Assembly: GCF_019355395.1 (NCBI RefSeq)
Contig: NZ_CP048829.1
Location: 2,197,501-2,261,500 of the forward strand
Direction: 5' to 3'
Source of the DNA: Chordicoccus furentiruminis
Lineage (GTDB): Bacteria > Bacillota > Clostridia > Lachnospirales > Lachnospiraceae
Length of the DNA: 64,000 nt
A program made the position numbers and the translations under genes. Position 1 is the stretch's first letter. Each line of letters starts with the position of its first letter. Below, in pieces: positions 23,935 through 32,963 of the stretch. The notes beneath the pieces were generated by a model. That model had not been told where the DNA came from, made no database searches, and saw only the letters and a list, made by a program, of their open reading frames with translations.

Positions 23935-24918
23935 ATGAATATCGGTGATATCGCAGAGATGGCAGGCGTCTCACGGGCCGCCGTATCCCGCTATCTGAAC
24001 AACGGCTATATCAGTGAGGAGAAGAAGGAAAGGATCCGCGAGGCGATCGAGAAGACGGGCTACAAGCCGTCTGTGATGGCGCAGACGCTTCGGACGAAGA
24101 AGACGAGGCTGGTCGGCGTCATTTTGCCGCGGATTCATTCCGACTCGATCTCCAGTATCGTTGAGGGGATCGGGACGAGGCTGAACGCGGGCGGATACGA
24201 CATGCTGCTGGCGACGACGGAAAACGATCCTTCGAGGGAACTCGATTTCCTGCGGATCTTTTCCAATCACCGGGTGGACGGCGTGATTCTGCTCGCCACC
24301 GTCATCACGAAGGAGCACAGGAAGCTGCTCCGCGAGATGAAGGTCCCGGTGGTGCTGGTCGGGCAGAGTCTCTCCGGCGTCTCCTGCATTTACCATGATG
24401 ACCTTCACGCGGGGGAGGAGCTCACCCGTCTGATGCTGCAGAGCGGACGGAAGCATATCGGCTACATCGGCGTGCTGAAGGAGGATGTGGCCGTGGGGCA
24501 GCATCGCCGCGAGGGATATCTCAGCGCGATGGAGGCGGCCGGCCTGGCGGTGACGGACGCGATGACGGTGACCGCGGACTTCTCGGTGGCCTCCGGCTTT
24601 GACCGGATGAAGCAGCTGCTCTTCCAGTATCCGGAGGTGGACGGTGTGATCGGCGCGACGGACAGCATCGCGCTCGGCGCCATGAACTGTCTGAAGGCGG
24701 CGGGGCGCCGCGTTCCGGAGGATGTGGCGGTGGCGGGCTTCGGCGACAACCGGATCGCCCGTGTTACGACGCCGACGCTTTCAACCGTGCATTTCCATTA
24801 TAAGGAGAGCGGAGGAACAGCCGCCGGCAAGATGATCGAGCTGATGGAAGGACGCGCGCACGCGACGATGGAGATCCGGCTCGGTTATGAGGTGATCCGG
24901 CGGGATTCCATTGCGTGA
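23935..24918 (+). CDS. LacI-family transcriptional regulator
   Basis: A 327-aa repressor with an N-terminal helix-turn-helix (MNIGDIAEMAGVSRAAVSRY, 1-20) and hinge helix (YKPSVMAQTLRTKKT), then a periplasmic-binding-protein-like effector domain (VGVILPRIHSDS to the C-terminus; VDGVIGATDSIALGAM, VAVAGFGDN). GGAGG is about 9 nt before the ATG. It heads the sugar operon and is expected to respond to the PTS sugar or its phosphate. Symmetric sequences flank its promoter, consistent with autoregulation. Confidence 0.92.
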   Translation: MNIGDIAEMAGVSRAAVSRYLNNGYISEEKKERIREAIEKTGYKPSVMAQTLRTKKTRLVGVILPRIHSDSISSIVEGIGTRLNAGGYDMLLATTENDPSRELDFLRIFSNHRVDGVILLATVITKEHRKLLREMKVPVVLVGQSLSGVSCIYHDDLHAGEELTRLMLQSGRKHIGYIGVLKEDVAVGQHRREGYLSAMEAAGLAVTDAMTVTADFSVASGFDRMKQLLFQYPEVDGVIGATDSIALGAMNCLKAAGRRVPEDVAVAGFGDNRIARVTTPTLSTVHFHYKESGGTAAGKMIELMEGRAHATMEIRLGYEVIRRDSIA

Positions 24919-24964
24919 CAATCACAACAGGTGGTTTCAGAACGAGTAGAGGAGGGCAGAACAC

Positions 24965-26869
24965 ATGATTGACAGGAACTGGGAACCGGAATTTCAGGAG
25001 CGCCTGAAGAAGAACTATGACGAGCTCAAATGGCTGTATTTTGAGCTTTACCATAACGATCAGCAGGCCTTCGACTATTTCTGCTCCATGCTCCACGAGT
25101 ACTATCAGCAGCGGCCCGCGTCGCTGAAGGAATGGGACGACGCGCGTCTTATGGTGCCGGACTGGTACAAGGGCAACGAGATGCTGGGCATGCTGATGTA
25201 CACGAACTGCTTCGCGGGCAATCTGAAGGGCGTCCGGAGCCATCTTGACTACCTGAAGGACTGCGGCGTGGACTATCTTCACCTGATGCCGCTGCTCGAG
25301 AGCCCGGCGGGACGCAGCGACGGCGGCTACGCGGTAGCTGATTTCAGAAAGGTTCAGCCGGAGCTGGGAACGATGCAGGATCTGGCGGACCTCGCCGACG
25401 AGTGCCACCGGAACGGCATCTGCATCTGCCTCGATTTCGTGATGAATCATACCTCGGAGGACCATGAGTGGGCAAAGCGGGCCAGAGCCGGGGAGAAGGA
25501 ATATCAGGACCGGTATTTCTTCTTTGACAACTGGGATATCCCGAATCAGTTCGAGAAGACGGTGCCTCAGGTCTTCCCCCAGACCGCGCCGGGCAACTTC
25601 ACATGGTGCGAGGAGGCCGGCAAGGTGGTGATGACCACCTTCTATCCGTATCAGTGGGATCTGAACTACGCCAACCCCACGGTCTTCAACGACATGACCG
25701 CCAACATGCTCTACCTCTGCAACAACGGCGTCGACATCATCCGGCTCGACGCGGTTCCGTACATCTGGAAGACGCTCGGCACCACCTGCCGCAACCTTCC
25801 GCAGGTGCATACGCTGGTCCGCATGATGCGGATGGCCGCGGAGGTGGTCTGCCCCGGCACGCTGCTTCTGGGCGAGGTGGTGATGGAGCCGTCGAAGGTG
25901 GTGCCGTATTTCGGCACGCTGGAGAAGCCGGAGTGCCATATGCTCTATAACGTCACCACGATGGCCAGCACGTGGCATACGGTGGCGACCCGGGACGTCC
26001 GTCTCCTCCGTCATCAGCTGGAATCGGTGTTCGCACTCCCGAAGGAGTACACCTTCCTCAACTATCTCCGCTGCCATGACGACATCGGCTGGGGCCTCGA
26101 CTACGATTTCCTGAAGCAGTTCGGCATTGAGGAGGTGCCGCACAAGAAGTATCTGAACGACTATCTCACCGGCCGCTGGTACGGGAGCGATGCCCGCGGC
26201 GAGCTCTACAACGACGACCCGAGGCTTGGCGACGCGCGTCTGACGGGCACCACCGCCTCTCTCTGCGGCGTCGAGGCGGCGGAATACGAGAAGAACGAGG
26301 AGAAGCTGACGCGCGCGATCACGCTGGACCTTATGCTTCACGCGTTCCTGCTCACGCAGAGCGGCATTCCGGTTCTCTACAGCGGCGACGAGATCGGCCA
26401 GAAGAACGACTACACCTATCATGACGACCCGCTGAAGCGGGACGACAGCCGCTATCTGCACCGGGGAAATCTCAACTGGAACGACGTCGCGAAGCGGAAC
26501 GATCCGAAGACGCCGGAGGGCCGGATCTTTGAGGGGATCCACAGGCTGGTGGAGATCCGCCGCACCTACGATGTGTTTGAGAGCGCCGCGGACACCTGGA
26601 TCGTGGAGACCTACAACGATCACATCCTCGGCATCGGCCGCTACTATAAGGGCGAGAAGCTGATTGCGCTCTTCAACTTCAGCGAGTATGACCAGACGGC
26701 GTGGGTCAATGAGGTGGAGGACTACACGGATCTGCTGACCGGAGAGCCCCGTCCTGCGAAGGCCGTTGGGATTCCGGCGTACAGCTTCGCGTGGCTTCTG
26801 ACGTCTTTTAAGACAAAGCCGTCCGCGCCGAAGAAGGCGCCGAAGCTGGATCGGAAGAAGGAGAAATGA
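24965..26869 (+). CDS. Amylosucrase-like GH13 alpha-glucosidase/transglucosidase
   Basis: A 634-aa member of glycoside hydrolase family 13 resembling subfamily 4 (amylosucrase, sucrose hydrolase): long N-terminal helical domain (1-70), then the catalytic barrel. The triad is D262 (DIIRLDAVPY), E304 (LLGEVVMEP) and D372 (LRCHDDIGWG), with LDFVMNHTSEDHEWA as conserved region I. A basic, Lys/Pro-rich tail ends the protein; no signal peptide, so it is cytoplasmic. With a PTS transporter in the operon the substrate may be a phosphorylated disaccharide, which is atypical for amylosucrases. Substrate and whether it hydrolyses or polymerises are not decidable here. Confidence 0.85.
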   Translation: MIDRNWEPEFQERLKKNYDELKWLYFELYHNDQQAFDYFCSMLHEYYQQRPASLKEWDDARLMVPDWYKGNEMLGMLMYTNCFAGNLKGVRSHLDYLKDCGVDYLHLMPLLESPAGRSDGGYAVADFRKVQPELGTMQDLADLADECHRNGICICLDFVMNHTSEDHEWAKRARAGEKEYQDRYFFFDNWDIPNQFEKTVPQVFPQTAPGNFTWCEEAGKVVMTTFYPYQWDLNYANPTVFNDMTANMLYLCNNGVDIIRLDAVPYIWKTLGTTCRNLPQVHTLVRMMRMAAEVVCPGTLLLGEVVMEPSKVVPYFGTLEKPECHMLYNVTTMASTWHTVATRDVRLLRHQLESVFALPKEYTFLNYLRCHDDIGWGLDYDFLKQFGIEEVPHKKYLNDYLTGRWYGSDARGELYNDDPRLGDARLTGTTASLCGVEAAEYEKNEEKLTRAITLDLMLHAFLLTQSGIPVLYSGDEIGQKNDYTYHDDPLKRDDSRYLHRGNLNWNDVAKRNDPKTPEGRIFEGIHRLVEIRRTYDVFESAADTWIVETYNDHILGIGRYYKGEKLIALFNFSEYDQTAWVNEVEDYTDLLTGEPRPAKAVGIPAYSFAWLLTSFKTKPSAPKKAPKLDRKKEK

Positions 26870-27696
26870 TGGGGGAGAGAAAGCTGATTTTTCTCGATAT
26901 TGACGGGACGCTGACGCTTCCCGGCCAGAACGTGCCGCCGGAGGGCGCGCTGGATGCGATCCGGAGGACACAGGAGAAGGGCAATCTGGTCTTTCTCTGC
27001 ACTGGCCGGAACTACGCGATGCTGAAGCCGCTGCTTGCCTACGGCTTCGACGGGATGGTGGCCGGCGCGGGCGGCTATGTGGTCTGCGGGGACGAGGTGC
27101 TGTTCGACTGTCCGATGACGAAGGAGCAGACCGCGCTCGCGCTTGACGTGCTGCACCGGAACGGCGTCTTCTGTACGCTGGAGACGAAGGAGGTCACCTA
27201 CGGCGACGAGAACCTGAGCGATTTCCTCGCCGGACAGCCGGAAGGGAACAGCGAGATCGAGCGGTGGCGCGAGGCGCTGTCGAAATCCCTCGACATCCAT
27301 CCGATGAAGGAGTACGGCGGCGCGCCGGCGTACAAGGTGGTGATCATGTGCCTTCGTCCGGAGCAGCTCGAGGAGCCGAGGAGGCTTCTTGAGAAGGACT
27401 TCGATTTCGTGATTCAGGAGGTCAGGGCGCACAGCTGTCTGAACGGCGAGCTGATCAACCGGAAATATGACAAGGGACAGGGCGTCCGCCAGATCTGCGG
27501 GCATCTCGGCGTGCCGCTTGAGGATACATACGGCTTCGGCGACAGCATGAACGATCTCAGGATGATCGAGACGGTCGGAACGAGCGTCTGTATGGCGAAC
27601 GGAAGCGAACAGCTGAAGGCGGCGAGCGATCTTGTCTGTCCGGCCGTCGGGGAGGACGGACTGCGCATCGCCTTCCGGCAGCTGGGACTGATCTGA
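26866..27696 (+). CDS. Cof-type HAD-superfamily sugar phosphatase
   Basis: A 276-aa HAD hydrolase of subclass IIB. Motif I is FLDIDGTLT (residues 8-16, nucleophile and acid/base aspartates), motif II CTGRN, motif III lysine in the NRKYDKGQG segment and motif IV YGFGDSMNDLRMIE. It overlaps the preceding gene by ATGA, with AAGGAG upstream, so is translationally coupled. A role in dephosphorylating a sugar phosphate made by the pathway is inferred from the operon. Confidence 0.88.
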   Translation: MMGERKLIFLDIDGTLTLPGQNVPPEGALDAIRRTQEKGNLVFLCTGRNYAMLKPLLAYGFDGMVAGAGGYVVCGDEVLFDCPMTKEQTALALDVLHRNGVFCTLETKEVTYGDENLSDFLAGQPEGNSEIERWREALSKSLDIHPMKEYGGAPAYKVVIMCLRPEQLEEPRRLLEKDFDFVIQEVRAHSCLNGELINRKYDKGQGVRQICGHLGVPLEDTYGFGDSMNDLRMIETVGTSVCMANGSEQLKAASDLVCPAVGEDGLRIAFRQLGLI

Positions 27697-27741
27697 GTTC
27701 ACAATAACATCATGTTTCATTTATAGAAGGGAGAACGTGAG

Positions 27742-29601
27742 ATGGCACTGGATTACCGCAAATGTGCCCAGGAGATCGTCGATCATATCGGCGGCAGGGA
27801 GAACGTGGCTCAGGCGGCGCACTGCGCGACGCGGCTGAGACTCGTGATCAAGGACAACAGCAAGGTGGACAAGGAGTATCTTGACAACATCGACGGCGTG
27901 AAAGGCATGTTCGAGTCCAACGGTCAGCTTCAGCTGATCATCGGAACCGGCACCGTCAACAAGGTCTACGACGAGTTCCTCGACATCACCGGCATGACGG
28001 CTGCGACCAAGGATGATGTGAAGGCCGCGGCGGCGGCGAAGCAGCCGCTGTGGAAGCAGCTGCTGAAGCCGATCGGCGATGTCTTCGTCCCGATCCTGCC
28101 GGCGATCGTGGCCTCCGGCCTCCTGATGGGGATCGTCGAGGCGCTGGGCAAGGCGTATCCGGCCTTCGCCTCCACGGACTGGTACGGATTCCTCGATCTG
28201 GTTTCCAACACCGCGTTCGCCTATCTGCCGGTGATCGTCGCGATTTCGGCGGCACGGGTCTTCGGCGGCAACATCTTCCTCGGCGCGGTCATCGGACTGA
28301 TGATGGTTCATTCGTCGCTGACGAACGGATGGAACGCGGCGGACGGCTACAAGGTATGGTATCTGTTCGGGCATATTAAGATCGGGAATTATACGCTCGG
28401 TCAGGTCAACCAGCTCGGTTACCAGGGGCACGTCATCCCGGTCATGCTGGCTGTGCTCTTCATGAGCAAGCTGGAGAAGTGGCTTCACAAGCACGTGCCG
28501 GAGATGATCGACCTCTTCGTCACGCCGCTGACGACGGTTTTCCTCACCGCGCTCGCGACCTTCGTCGTGATCGGCCCGATCTTCTCGGGACTTGAGACGC
28601 TGGTGCTGAGCGGCGCGAAATGGCTCGTTCAGAACCCGATCGGCTCCTGCGCGATGGGCGCCCTCTATCCGGTGACGGTGGTGATGGGCCTGCATCATAT
28701 GTACAACGTGATCGAGGCCGGCATGCTGGCGAAGACGCCGATCGGCGGCAATATCTGGATGCCGATCGCTTCGGCGGCCAATTTCGCCCAGTTCGGCGCC
28801 TGCCTTGCGGTTGCCATCAAGACGAAGAGCGAGAAGACCCGCTCGGTGGCGGTTCCCTCTTCCCTCTCCGCGGCTCTCGGCATCACGGAGCCGGCGATCT
28901 TCGGTGTCAACCTCCGCTTCTACAAGCCGTTCGTCGGCGGTATGGTCGGCGGCGCGGTGGGCGCGCTGCTCGCTTCCTTCATGGGAATCGGAGCCTCCGC
29001 TTACGGCGTGACGGGTATTCCCGGCTATCTGACCATTGAGCAGCCGCTGCAGTACACGATCGTGATCTTCACGGCGGCGGCGATCGCCTTCGCGATCACG
29101 TTCACGACGTATACGGAAGCGGCGCCGAAGAAGGCGATGACCGCGTCGGAGGATAAGGATACCGCGCCGGCGAATGTGATCATGACATGCGACGAGGGCG
29201 AGGTTATGGCTCCGGTGGCAGGCAAAGTGGTCAGCCGGGACCAGATTCCGGACGACACCTTCGCGTCGGGCGTTCTGGGCGACGGCGTCGGCATCGAACC
29301 GGCGGAGGAGACCGTCTTCGCGCCCTTCGACGGGACGATCTCGACGGTCGCCGAATCGAAGCACGCCATCGGCATCACGGGCCCCGGCGATATGGAACTG
29401 CTGATCCATGTGGGCGTGGATACGGTCGCGATGAACGGAGACGGATTCACCCCGTTTGTCAGGGAAAGCGACACCGTGAAGAAGGGACAGAAGCTGCTCG
29501 CCTTTGACAGGAAGAAGATCAAGGCGGCCGGCCATCCGGACATCGTGGTGGTGCTGCTTACAAACTCGGATGATATGACGAATTTCAGTATCAGTCACTG
29601 A
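27742..29601 (+). CDS. PTS beta-glucoside/sucrose-type transporter EIIBCA
   Basis: A 619-aa single-chain PTS permease that imports and phosphorylates its sugar. EIIB comes first with the phosphorylated cysteine C28 (AAHCATRLRL); the membrane EIIC domain spans about 105-460 with roughly ten helices (ILPAIVASGLLMG, HHMYNVIEAGM, GITEPAIFGVN); EIIA is C-terminal with phospho-histidine H556 (MELLIHVGVDTV). The domain order and motifs are those of the glucoside family that includes sucrose, trehalose and beta-glucoside permeases. GGGAGAA precedes the ATG. Sugar specificity is unknown; the alpha-glucan-type GH13 neighbour argues for an alpha-linked sugar. Confidence 0.92.
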   Translation: MALDYRKCAQEIVDHIGGRENVAQAAHCATRLRLVIKDNSKVDKEYLDNIDGVKGMFESNGQLQLIIGTGTVNKVYDEFLDITGMTAATKDDVKAAAAAKQPLWKQLLKPIGDVFVPILPAIVASGLLMGIVEALGKAYPAFASTDWYGFLDLVSNTAFAYLPVIVAISAARVFGGNIFLGAVIGLMMVHSSLTNGWNAADGYKVWYLFGHIKIGNYTLGQVNQLGYQGHVIPVMLAVLFMSKLEKWLHKHVPEMIDLFVTPLTTVFLTALATFVVIGPIFSGLETLVLSGAKWLVQNPIGSCAMGALYPVTVVMGLHHMYNVIEAGMLAKTPIGGNIWMPIASAANFAQFGACLAVAIKTKSEKTRSVAVPSSLSAALGITEPAIFGVNLRFYKPFVGGMVGGAVGALLASFMGIGASAYGVTGIPGYLTIEQPLQYTIVIFTAAAIAFAITFTTYTEAAPKKAMTASEDKDTAPANVIMTCDEGEVMAPVAGKVVSRDQIPDDTFASGVLGDGVGIEPAEETVFAPFDGTISTVAESKHAIGITGPGDMELLIHVGVDTVAMNGDGFTPFVRESDTVKKGQKLLAFDRKKIKAAGHPDIVVVLLTNSDDMTNFSISH

Positions 29602-29638
29602 AGCATCAGCCGCTGAGGGCAGGGAGGAAATTCCGGAT

Positions 29639-31249
29639 ATGGAGATGTACAGAGGAAAGGCATCCTTCAAGGGTGTGGCGATCGGGCGGATTGCGGAGAT
29701 GAAAAAGGCGTCGACGGTGGTCCGCCGGACGCATATCGAGGACCCGGACGCGGAGATTGAACGGTATCACAGGGCGAAGGAGCAGGCGCAGTCCGAGATC
29801 CTCGCTCTGAAGGAGAAGGCCGAGAAGGAAGTGGGAGAGGCCCAGGCGGAGATCTTCGAGGTGCACGCGATGTTCCTCGACGACTTCGACGACTCGGTGG
29901 AGAACATAATCCGGGAGCAGGGCGTCAACGCCGAGTACGCGGTGGCGGCCACCGGGGACAACACGGCGGCGATGCTGGCCGCGATGGAGGACAATCCCTA
30001 CATGCAGGCCCGCCAGACGGACGTGAAGGACGTGGCGGACCGGGTGATACGGGATATGAGCGGCGGAGACGGCGACGCCAACCGGTTCAGCGAGCAGGTG
30101 ATTCTGGTGGCGGACGACCTCGCGCCGTCGGAGACCGTCCAGCTCGACAAATCCATGGTGCTTGCCTTTGTCACAAGAGAGGGCTCGACCAACTCACACA
30201 CGGCGATTCTTGCCCGGACGATGAACATTCCGGCGCTCTGCCAGACGCCGGTTCCGAAGGACGCGGACGGCCGGATGGGAATCGTGGACGGCGCGAAGGG
30301 CGTCATCTATGTGGACCCGGACGAGGAGACGCTGGCGAAGTACAGAAGGATGGAAGAGGAGGAGGCCGAGAAGGCCCGTCTTCTGAAGGAACTGAAGGGC
30401 AAGGAGACGGTCACGAAATCGGGGCGGAAGATCAGGCTCTACGCCAACATCGGCGGTATCGGCGATCTCAACTTCGTCCGCGACAACGATGCGGCGGGCA
30501 TCGGGCTGTTCCGCTCAGAGTTTCTCTACCTCCAGAGCAAGGACTATCCGACTGAGGAGGAGCAGTTCAAGGCGTACCGTACCGTGGTCGAGATGATGGC
30601 CGGCAAGGAGGTCGTTGTCCGGACACTGGACATCGGAGCGGACAAGCAGATCGACTACTTCCATCTCGATAAGGAGGAGAACCCGGCGCTCGGATACCGC
30701 GCGATCCGGATCTGCCTCACCCGCGAGGACATCTTCCGCACGCAGCTGCGTGCGCTCTACCGGGCGTCCGCCTACGGCAATCTCGACATCATGTTCCCGA
30801 TGATCACCTCCGTCTGGGAGGTGGAGCGGGCGAAGCAGATCGCGTCCGAGGTCCGGGCGGAGCTGACGGCCCAGAGCGTACCGTTCAAGGAGGTGCCGCT
30901 GGGAATCATGGTGGAGACGCCGGCGGCGGTGATGATCGCCGACGAGCTCGCGGAGCTGGTAGACTTCTTCAGCATCGGAACCAACGATCTCACGCAGTAC
31001 ACGCTGGCGATCGACCGGCAGAACCAGAAGCTGGACCGGTTCTTCAATCCGCATCATCCGGCCGTTCTCCGCGAGATTCAGATGACGATCGAGGCGGGCC
31101 ACCGGCACAACACATGGGTCGGGATCTGCGGCGAGCTGGGCGCGGACCCGGAGCTCACCGAGACCTTCGTGAAGATGGGAATCGACGAGCTTTCCATGAG
31201 CCCGGGTTCCATTCTGCCGGTCCGGAAGATCATCCGCGAGATGGACTGA
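29639..31249 (+). CDS. ptsI: PTS enzyme I (phosphoenolpyruvate-protein phosphotransferase)
   Basis: General PTS component that takes phosphate from PEP and passes it to HPr. A 536-aa protein, somewhat shorter than the usual ~570. The phosphorylated histidine is H187 in GSTNSHTAILART; the PEP-binding barrel has LFRSEFLYL, SIGTNDLTQYTLAIDR and the C-terminal catalytic cysteine in GICGELGADPE. GGGAGGA precedes the ATG by 9 nt. Its place as last gene of a sugar-specific operon, without ptsH, is unusual; HPr must be encoded elsewhere. The gene is followed by a hairpin terminator. Confidence 0.93.
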   Translation: MEMYRGKASFKGVAIGRIAEMKKASTVVRRTHIEDPDAEIERYHRAKEQAQSEILALKEKAEKEVGEAQAEIFEVHAMFLDDFDDSVENIIREQGVNAEYAVAATGDNTAAMLAAMEDNPYMQARQTDVKDVADRVIRDMSGGDGDANRFSEQVILVADDLAPSETVQLDKSMVLAFVTREGSTNSHTAILARTMNIPALCQTPVPKDADGRMGIVDGAKGVIYVDPDEETLAKYRRMEEEEAEKARLLKELKGKETVTKSGRKIRLYANIGGIGDLNFVRDNDAAGIGLFRSEFLYLQSKDYPTEEEQFKAYRTVVEMMAGKEVVVRTLDIGADKQIDYFHLDKEENPALGYRAIRICLTREDIFRTQLRALYRASAYGNLDIMFPMITSVWEVERAKQIASEVRAELTAQSVPFKEVPLGIMVETPAAVMIADELAELVDFFSIGTNDLTQYTLAIDRQNQKLDRFFNPHHPAVLREIQMTIEAGHRHNTWVGICGELGADPELTETFVKMGIDELSMSPGSILPVRKIIREMD

Positions 31250-31257
31250 AGACAGAC

Positions 31258-31334
31258 TTGACAGGTCTGCTATGATTCTTATATGATGCAATGACAATCA
31301 GACTGTCATACTCCATGGAGTATGGCAGTCTTTT
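31258..31334 (+). promoter_or_regulatory. Promoter followed at once by a terminator-like hairpin
   Basis: TTGACA (31258-31263), 18-nt spacer, TATGAT (31282-31287). A strong hairpin, GACTGTCATACTCC/GGAGTATGGCAGTC with TTTT (31301-31334), starts a few bases after the expected transcription start. It ends the ptsI operon and may also attenuate the exporter gene. A second GC-rich hairpin (CGCGCGGCG/CGCCGCGCG) follows before the exporter's ribosome binding site. Confidence 0.6.
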
Positions 31335-31390
31335 GCGGTTCGCGCGGCGTCCGGTGTTCCGGCGCCGCGCGGCTGTCCGAACGGAGGAAT

Positions 31391-32257
31391 ATGACGCGGA
31401 TGATACTGGATGTACTGCTTGACGCGGCCGGAGACTGTCTGAAGGATCTGCCGTTTTTATTTATCGCTTTCCTGCTGCTGGAGGCGCTGGAGCACCACGC
31501 GTCCGGCAGAATGAACCGGATGCTGGCGAAGGCGGGGAGGTTCGGTCCGCTGGCCGGCGCGCTGCTCGGCTGCGTGCCGCAGTGCGGCTTTTCCATCATG
31601 GCCTCCGATTTCTACGCGGGCGGCGTCATCACGATGGGGACGCTGCTCAGCGTCTATCTTGCAACGTCCGACGAGGCGCTGGTGATTCTGCTCTCGGGCG
31701 GGACGGGAGCGGGTGTGATCGGACGGCTTCTGCTGACGAAGATTCTGATCGGCGTCACGGCGGGCTTTCTGGTGCAGGCGGCCGAGACGCTCTGGAAACG
31801 GCGCCATCCCTCCCGGGAGAAGGAGATCGGCGATCTCTGCCGGAGCTGCGGCTGCCACGAGGAGGAGAACGGGATTCTGAAACCGGCTCTTCACCATACG
31901 GGGGAAGTGCTGCTGTTTCTTTTCCTGTTCACCTTCGCGCTGAATCTTCTGATGGAGCTGATCGGCATGGAGAATCTCTCACGGATTCTTCTCGCGGATT
32001 CGGTCTTTCAGCCGGTGATGGCGGCGCTGATCGGACTGATCCCCAACTGCGCGGCTTCGGTGATCCTGACGCAGCTCTATGTCGACGGCGTCATCAGCTT
32101 CGGGTCCGCGGTGGCGGGACTCTGCTCGGCCGCGGGGCTCGGGCTGATCGTCCTGTTCCGCGTGAATGAAGACAAAAAAGAGGATATCCGGATCACCGTT
32201 CTTCTGCTCGGCATCGCGATCCTGTCGGGCGTTCTGATTCAGGCAGCCGTCGGTTGA
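31391..32257 (+). CDS. Putative heavy-metal/arsenic exporter (ArsP_2-like, 10 TM)
   Basis: A 288-aa integral membrane protein with two homologous halves of about five helices, each with a re-entrant-like motif: LLGCVPQCGFSIMASDFYAGG and LIGLIPNCAASVILTQLYVDG. These fit the family annotated as putative 10-TM heavy-metal or arsenic exporters. The loop between halves carries LCRSCGCHEEENG, a Cys/His-rich metal-binding segment. Start at 31391 with ACGGAGGA upstream; the longer frame from 31322 would run through the leader hairpins. The actual ion is unknown. Confidence 0.75.
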   Translation: MTRMILDVLLDAAGDCLKDLPFLFIAFLLLEALEHHASGRMNRMLAKAGRFGPLAGALLGCVPQCGFSIMASDFYAGGVITMGTLLSVYLATSDEALVILLSGGTGAGVIGRLLLTKILIGVTAGFLVQAAETLWKRRHPSREKEIGDLCRSCGCHEEENGILKPALHHTGEVLLFLFLFTFALNLLMELIGMENLSRILLADSVFQPVMAALIGLIPNCAASVILTQLYVDGVISFGSAVAGLCSAAGLGLIVLFRVNEDKKEDIRITVLLLGIAILSGVLIQAAVG

Positions 32258-32310
32258 CGGCTGCCTCTTGCATTTTCCGGACATTGCGTGTATTCTCTAA
32301 TCATAGAAAA

Positions 32311-32324
32311 CCAATAGGAAATAC
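32311..32324. promoter_or_regulatory. Candidate Rrf2 operator (CCAATAGGAAATAC)
   Basis: Resembles TCAACTAGGGATTG at 32836-32849 downstream of the cysK promoter; shared core CAAYTAGGRA. Position upstream of the rrf2 gene suggests autoregulation. Confidence 0.4.
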
Positions 32325-32342
32325 GAAGAATGGAGGACGGAC

Positions 32343-32780
32343 GTGAAAGTTTCGACGAAAGGACGGTATGCGCTTCGCATCATGCTGGATCTGGCGTTTC
32401 ACAATTCGGGCGGGCTGGTTCCGCTGAAGGACATCGCGAAGCGTCAGGATATCACACTGAAGTACATGGAACAGATCATCTCGCCGCTCTCGAAGGCCGG
32501 GTTCGTGATCAGCCTCAGAGGCTCTTCCGGCGGCTACCGGCTCGCGAGAAAGCCTTCCCAGTACACCTGCGGCGATATTCTGCGGGTGGTGGAAGGTCCG
32601 CTGGTTCCGACGGTCTGCCTTGAGAACGGTGTGACCGTGGACTGTCCGCGGGCCGACGAGTGCCCGACCATCAGTTTCTGGAAGGGGCTGTCGGACGTGA
32701 TCAATCAGTATGTGGACAGCGTGACGCTGGAGGATCTGATGAACCGCCAGCTGGCGGCCGCGGACGACTACGTGATCTGA
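32343..32780 (+). CDS. Rrf2-family transcriptional regulator
   Basis: A 145-aa winged-helix regulator related to IscR and CymR, which sense Fe-S status or cysteine supply. The N-terminal DNA-binding region is MKVSTKGRYALRIMLDLAF, with the recognition helix around LKYMEQIISPLSKAGF and the wing GSSGGYRLAR. Three cysteines, C92, C101 and C107 (VCLENG, DCPRADEC), are placed much like the cluster ligands of IscR but with wider first spacing. The start is GTG at 32343 with GGAGG 5 nt upstream. The next gene is cysK, so cysteine or Fe-S control is likely. Confidence 0.88.
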   Translation: MKVSTKGRYALRIMLDLAFHNSGGLVPLKDIAKRQDITLKYMEQIISPLSKAGFVISLRGSSGGYRLARKPSQYTCGDILRVVEGPLVPTVCLENGVTVDCPRADECPTISFWKGLSDVINQYVDSVTLEDLMNRQLAAADDYVI

Positions 32781-32797
32781 TTTCCAAAGAAAACGGC

Positions 32798-32849
32798 TTG
32801 ACAGACGAATGTGATCGTCCTATAATCCATATAAATCAACTAGGGATTG
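32798..32849 (+). promoter_or_regulatory. Consensus cysK promoter with Rrf2-site candidate
   Basis: TTGACA (32798-32803), exactly 17 nt, TATAAT (32821-32826), a fully consensus sigma-A promoter. TCAACTAGGGATTG (32836-32849), just after the start point, resembles the sequence ahead of rrf2; a repressor there would block this otherwise very strong promoter. Confidence 0.8.
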
Positions 32850-32963
32850 AAGGAAATGCAGACGGCGCGCCGTTCCGTCCTGCAAAGACCCGGTTGAGCG
32901 TACGGCACACAGACGAATACCGACAGGTGGGGGAATGCATTTCCCGGAAAAAGGAGGAGACAT

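Noticed and set aside
24764-26971. A 735-codon minus-strand open frame, and similar ones at 27721-29670 and 39794-41974
   Set aside because: All lie opposite genes with recognised catalytic motifs (GH13, EIIBCA, EF-G) and have no recognisable domain or start signal.
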